Source: Actinomycetota bacterium (GTDB taxonomy: Bacteria > Actinomycetota > Thermoleophilia > Gaiellales > Gaiellaceae). From it: a stretch of 8,151 nucleotides of DNA. Positions 6,303 to 8,151 of the stretch are shown here, in pieces. The position numbers and the translations under genes are program-made. The stretch's first letter is position 1; each line of letters starts with the position of its first letter. The stretch covers positions 8,860 to 17,010 of the forward strand of contig PLDP01000140.1 in NCBI GenBank assembly GCA_003136795.1, read 5' to 3'. The notes under the pieces were generated by a model. That model worked only from the letters and a program-made list of their open reading frames with translations. It had not been told where the DNA came from and ran no database searches.

Positions 6303-6604
6303 GTCGGCAGGATCGTCGCCTGCGACTTCTTACTGTCGACACCGTGCTGTTCCGGCGGCTGTACGCACTCGTGTTCATCGAACTCGCAACCCGGCAGGTG
6401 TATCTGGCGGGCATCACCGCGAACCCGACCGGTGAGTGGGCGACCCAGCAGGCGCGCAACATCATCGAGACGTTCGTCCCCCTCCACCAGCGACCACCAA
6501 TCGAAGAACCGCCGCCAGGGTCAGCAACCGACGTCGCTCTCGACCATGTTCGGCGCCAAGACCTACTCGGCGGCCTCATCCACGAGTACAAGACCGCAGC
6601 GTGA
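6303..6604 (+). pseudogene. Integrase-core (rve) IS transposase, frameshifted and internally deleted
   Basis: The remnant starts in one frame with RIVACDF (from about 6309). It loses one T in the run at 6327-6332 and continues in the next frame as TVDTVLFRRLYALVFIEL, ATRQVYLAGITANP and GEWATQQARN. This is the first part of the DDE integrase core of a transposase type common in actinobacteria (IS481/IS3-like); the D of TVDT is the first catalytic Asp. After IIETF (about 6475) the sequence jumps to HQRPPIEEPPPG and ends VRRQDLLGGLIHEYKTAA, which is the usual extreme C-terminus of this type. The segment with the second Asp and the Glu is missing, as is the N-terminal DNA-binding half. The product cannot be active. 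Exact family assignment is from memory and is moderate. Confidence 0.72.
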
Positions 6605-6776
6605 TAACCGCAGATCGGGTTTCCGGCACACTCACGCCGGGGTAGCCGGAACCACCGTCGATTGCGTCGGTGAGCGCGTCGATGATCGATTGATCGCGGC
6701 CGCTGTAGCCGACGACGGCGAGCCCGAAGCGCCAGAGCACGAGCACCGTCAGGAAAGCCAGAGACACAGCCCCCAC
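6576..6776 (-). pseudogene. Truncated small membrane protein, 3' end replaced by IS sequence
   Basis: From a GTG at 6776 the frame encodes a hydrophobic segment (VSLAFLTVLVLWRFGLAVVG) followed by the polar SGRDQSIIDALTDAIDGGSG and then YPG at the edge of the IS repeat at 6634. The last 19 or so residues, from SVPETR onward, are translated IS sequence, so the authentic C-terminus is lost or the gene was always short. Codons up to the IS edge show strong third-position G/C, supporting real coding ancestry. I do not recognise a family. GGAA lies about 6 nt before the GTG as a weak ribosome binding site. The same frame upstream is closed by TAA at 6812-6810. Confidence 0.35.
6619..6634 (-). repeat. 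Right terminal inverted repeat of the IS remnant
   Basis: GTTTCCGGCACACTCA is the reverse complement of the left repeat with one mismatch, and lies 14 bp after the transposase remnant's stop codon. Confidence 0.75.
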
Positions 6777-6951
6777 AAAGTTCCGGACAGACCCCGGGTC
6801 AGCTAGCGGTTAGCCGAGGTCTTGGTTGATCTCGATTAGTTCGTCCAGCCGATAGCCGCAGGGGAGCGCTCGAACACCGCCGCGTCCGTACAACATCGAG
6901 CACACGAAGCATCCTGCAGAGACCCGGACGGGACTGTCCTCCGTTCGCAAA
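6777..6951. other. Interval with no secure gene; short minus-strand ORF fragment
   Basis: On the minus strand one frame is open from about 6971 to a TAA at 6812-6810. Its first ATG, at 6896, would give 28 aa ending LDELIEINQDLG. It is in the same frame as the truncated membrane ORF beyond the TAA, so the two could be pieces of one broken gene. Third-position G/C is weaker than in neighbouring genes. At 6774-6795 the sequence CACAAAGTTCCGGACAGACC loosely resembles the end of an IS256-type element, but no partner repeat was found. I see no promoter, RNA or terminator here. Confidence 0.3.
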
Positions 6952-7308
6952 TCAGGGGACGAGGCAGATGATGTTCACGGTGACGGTGCGGTTCGCGATG
7001 GCTGTGCTTGAGCCTGTGCAGCGAAGACCATGGGAGCTGGCAAGCAGGGAGTAGTGGCGGGCTGGGACGAGAAGCCGGTAGCGGTTGTCGGGGCCAGAGG
7101 TGGTGGCGTGCGCGACAAGGCGACCGGCACTATCAGTTGCCGACACCTGAAAGACGCGTGTCAAGCAGTGACCTGGAATATTGCAGACGCGAACCTCGCC
7201 GACGATGCGTGCGCTTGGAGTCTGGGCCAGCCCGGCCGCAACCGACACGCCTACGAAGGCCCCGGCCAACATCAGAGCAGCGAGTGCGGCTGTAGCGGCG
7301 GACCGCAT
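6952..7308 (-). CDS. Small secreted protein with carboxypeptidase-regulatory-like (prealbumin-like) beta fold
   Basis: The 118-aa product has a signal peptide (MRSAATAALAALMLAGAFVGVSVAAGLA) with a likely cleavage after Ala28. The mature domain of about 90 residues reads GEVRVCNIPGHC, then FQVSATDSAGRLVAHATTSG, then YRLLVPARHYSLLASS, then TVTVNIICLVP. This order (charged opening strand, SAGRLVA-type turn, Y-R-L-x-V-P-A-x-x-Y) is that of single carboxypeptidase-regulatory-like or transthyretin-like domains seen in exported actinobacterial proteins. Four cysteines (42, 48, 97, 115) could form two disulfides. The ATG at 7308 lies 6 nt after a TACGCT box on the minus strand, a leaderless arrangement like that of lldD. 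It sits among remnants but has an intact frame and good codon bias. Its ligand and role are unknown. Confidence 0.68.
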   Translation of the reverse strand: MRSAATAALAALMLAGAFVGVSVAAGLAQTPSARIVGEVRVCNIPGHCLTRVFQVSATDSAGRLVAHATTSGPDNRYRLLVPARHYSLLASSHGLRCTGSSTAIANRTVTVNIICLVP

Positions 7309-7314
7309 CTTGCG

Positions 7315-7320
7315 AGCGTA
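7315..7320 (-). promoter_or_regulatory. Predicted -10 box of the small secreted protein gene (leaderless)
   Basis: TACGCT on the minus strand ends 6 nt before the ATG at 7308. It is the same hexamer as the box in front of the tRNA gene. Confidence 0.4.
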
Positions 7321-7335
7321 GCGCGACAGGCCTGC

Positions 7336-7482
7336 TGTTACCGGCCCGCACAGGTTGCCGGGGCACTTTCACGCATTTGCACGCGGGTTGCCATCACGAT
7401 CCCGCCGGCGAGGCTTTCCCCGAACATGAAGTAGCCGACGAGTCCCGACGCGGCCGTCGGCACGAGAAGGCGCGCTGCTCAC
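7336..7482 (-). pseudogene. C-terminal remnant of a membrane transporter, EamA/DMT-like
   Basis: A minus-strand frame closed by TAA at 7338-7336 encodes about 46 residues, including RLLVPTAASGLVGYFMFGES and LAGGIVMATRV. Hydrophobic helices separated by an FGES turn are reminiscent of the last two helices of EamA-type drug/metabolite transporters (the LLGxxxFGExL pattern). There is no start codon in a sensible place; upstream the frame meets a TGA and the similarity ends near 7475, where a plus-strand gene fragment begins. Third-position G/C is very high, which argues for former coding. It ends 28 bp before the start of the small secreted protein gene. The family call is tentative. Confidence 0.4.
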
Positions 7483-7630
7483 GTCCGTCACATTGGCAGC
7501 GAAGTTCAAGTACGCCGGCTCTACACACAGCGTCACGGACACGATCAATTACACGAAGGTCAAGGGGCAATGGAAGGGTTTGTGGGACGTGAAGACGTAC
7601 AAGGCATACAAGGCCCATCGCTGCCCGTAG
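7430..7630 (+). pseudogene. Orphan 3' end of an unidentified, possibly exported protein
   Basis: A plus-strand frame open after a TGA at 7427-7429 runs to TAG at 7628-7630 with no ATG or GTG. The recognisable part starts near LLTSVTLAAKFKYAG (about 7475) and ends VKTYKAYKAHRCP. It is lysine- and tyrosine-rich with two tryptophans in QWKGLWDV, like the last strands of a secreted beta-rich domain. Codon bias from 7499 onward is that of real genes. Its 5' part is missing; the junction coincides with the edge of the oppositely oriented transporter remnant. The stop is 12 bp before the next start, so it may once have been first in an operon with the decarboxylase gene. I cannot name the family. 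Confidence 0.4.
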
Positions 7631-7638
7631 GGAAGGAG
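7631..7638 (+). promoter_or_regulatory. Ribosome binding site of the decarboxylase-family gene
   Basis: GGAAGGAG lies 4 nt before the ATG at 7643 and directly follows the TAG of the upstream fragment. It is the only strong Shine-Dalgarno in the window and fixes this start. Confidence 0.75.
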
Positions 7639-7642
7639 CATC

Positions 7643-8151
7643 ATGAGTAATGGCGCAGAAGTCGCGGTAACGTCCGGAGAGATCCTCAGGCAGCAGGTGG
7701 GTGGTTGGTTGCCGAGCGACCAACGCGCGCTCGACGCGTGGGTCGCGAGCCTGACCAGGAAGGTCGAGCTCGCTGAGCCGGCTGAGCTCCATCCCGTCAT
7801 CATCGAGTTCCAGGAGCTGATCGCGACCGACCCGATCGTGCGCATGTACATGGAACAGATGCTCACCCAGGTGCCGAAGAGCGGGCAGTACCGGCAGCAT
7901 CACCTGACGAGCATCGACCAGATGCTCACCCTGATCAACTGGGTGCTGACCGAGGGCCCGGCGTACGACGACACGAGCATGGTTGCGTGTCCCCTGGACT
8001 CGATTCTGGACTGGGCGGTATGCACACCAGCCGGGTTCGCCGCGTTTCGCATGGATTCGGTCAACGCGATGTTCAGGAAGATCCTCGACGTCTGGTGCGA
8101 GTTCCTGAGCGGGCCCGATTCGCTCTACGTGTTCAACGACGGCCCGAGCGG
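7643..8151 (+). CDS. Phosphatidylserine decarboxylase family protein, N-terminal PSDC domain (partial, runs off the window)
   Basis: The visible 169 codons match the N-terminal PSDC domain found in front of the catalytic domain in one branch of phosphatidylserine decarboxylase-like proteins. Landmarks are GGWLPSDQRALDAWV at 20-34, ELHPVIIEFQELIATDP at 48-64, RMYMEQMLTQVP at 67-78, LINWVLTEGPAYDD at 97-110, PLDSILDWAVCTPAGFAAF at 117-135, VNAMFRKILDVWCEFL at 140-155, and SGPDSLYVFND at 156-166. The pyruvoyl-forming catalytic domain with its GST-type self-cleavage site should lie beyond the window and cannot be checked. Classical members turn phosphatidylserine into phosphatidylethanolamine, but PSDC-containing proteins are often linked to other amino-acid or secondary-metabolite decarboxylations, so the substrate is open. 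The start is set by GGAAGGAG 4 nt upstream, unlike the leaderless genes nearby. No upstream promoter is obvious, and the gene lies next to gene debris. Confidence 0.85.
   Translation, partial: MSNGAEVAVTSGEILRQQVGGWLPSDQRALDAWVASLTRKVELAEPAELHPVIIEFQELIATDPIVRMYMEQMLTQVPKSGQYRQHHLTSIDQMLTLINWVLTEGPAYDDTSMVACPLDSILDWAVCTPAGFAAFRMDSVNAMFRKILDVWCEFLSGPDSLYVFNDGPS

Larger units (their letters stand above)
6263..6634. mobile_element. Degenerate, internally deleted insertion sequence (MITE-like), 372 bp
   Basis: Terminal inverted repeats TGAGGGTGCCGGAAAC (6263-6278) and GTTTCCGGCACACTCA (6619-6634, reverse complement TGAGTGTGCCGGAAAC) match at 15 of 16 bases. They enclose fragments of an integrase-core transposase. 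Intact relatives are expected to exceed 1 kb, so most of the interior is gone. No obvious target-site duplication flanks it (ATGCCTGACC to the left, CGCCGGGG to the right). The left end begins two bases after the lldD stop. Confidence 0.75.

Noticed and set aside
6813..6920. CFVC...VRALPCGY pattern reminiscent of a RING finger in the minus-strand 28-residue fragment region
   Set aside because: The histidine and downstream cysteine ligands are absent, there is no supported start, and codon bias is weak, so the likeness is probably chance.
7084..7098. TTGTCGGGG similar to the tRNA-Arg 3' end, considered as an att repeat
   Set aside because: Only about nine bases match, they lie inside the secreted-protein gene, and the match does not extend into the T-arm.
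7030..7434. Plus-strand open frame of about 134 codons opposite the small secreted protein
   Set aside because: The minus strand has a signal peptide and domain pattern; this frame has neither and runs through several unrelated fragments.
7394..7903. Minus-strand open frame of about 169 codons overlapping the PSDC gene start
   Set aside because: The plus strand has a ribosome binding site and a clear PSDC domain; the minus frame has no recognisable content.

Overview
This is a GC-rich bacterial chromosome segment, most likely from an actinobacterium. I lean towards the Thermoleophilia side of the phylum, but the sequence alone does not prove it. The evidence is strong G/C at third codon positions, a deazaflavin (F420)-type nitroreductase, an L-lactate dehydrogenase close to mycobacterial LldD2, operators resembling the actinobacterial DasR/NagR site, and several starts that look leaderless (a TAnnnT box 6-8 nt before the start codon, with no Shine-Dalgarno).

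Bases 1-2375 form an amino-sugar module. A MalK/UgpC/MsiK-type ABC transporter ATPase on the minus strand diverges from nagA (N-acetylglucosamine-6-phosphate deacetylase) on the plus strand. The roughly 100-bp region between them holds two near-identical operator-like palindromes (TGGTATAGACCA and TGGTATTGACCA). One overlaps the proposed nagA -35 box and the other the proposed ATPase -10 box. Import and catabolism of GlcNAc-type sugars are therefore probably co-regulated by a GntR-family repressor.

Bases 2372-4900 hold a hotdog-fold acyl-CoA thioesterase whose stop overlaps the nagA stop in a shared CTAG, a Ddn-like F420-dependent nitroreductase, a YjeH-like APC amino-acid permease, and a small secreted protein of unknown function. 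The nitroreductase and the permease converge, and each reads on into a long basic tail antisense to the other. A single missing base near 3170-3200 would give both genes normal ends.

Bases 4901-6260 hold a tRNA-Arg (CCU) gene and lldD, an FMN-dependent L-lactate dehydrogenase with a complete set of active-site motifs.

From 6261 to about 7630 the gene order breaks down into debris. A 372-bp, MITE-like derivative of an integrase-type insertion sequence lies two bases after the lldD stop, with 15/16 matching terminal inverted repeats, a frameshift and large internal losses. It is followed by a truncated membrane-protein ORF, a small secreted four-cysteine protein, a remnant resembling the C-terminal helices of an EamA/DMT transporter, and an orphan 3' gene end. 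The window closes with the first 169 codons of a PSDC-domain phosphatidylserine decarboxylase family protein that starts from a clear ribosome binding site. No CRISPR array, rRNA or complete mobile element is present. I did not find a convincing new multi-gene system. The most notable points are the paired operators with leaderless starts, the shared indel at the 3' ends of two genes, and the eroded IS/gene-remnant zone.
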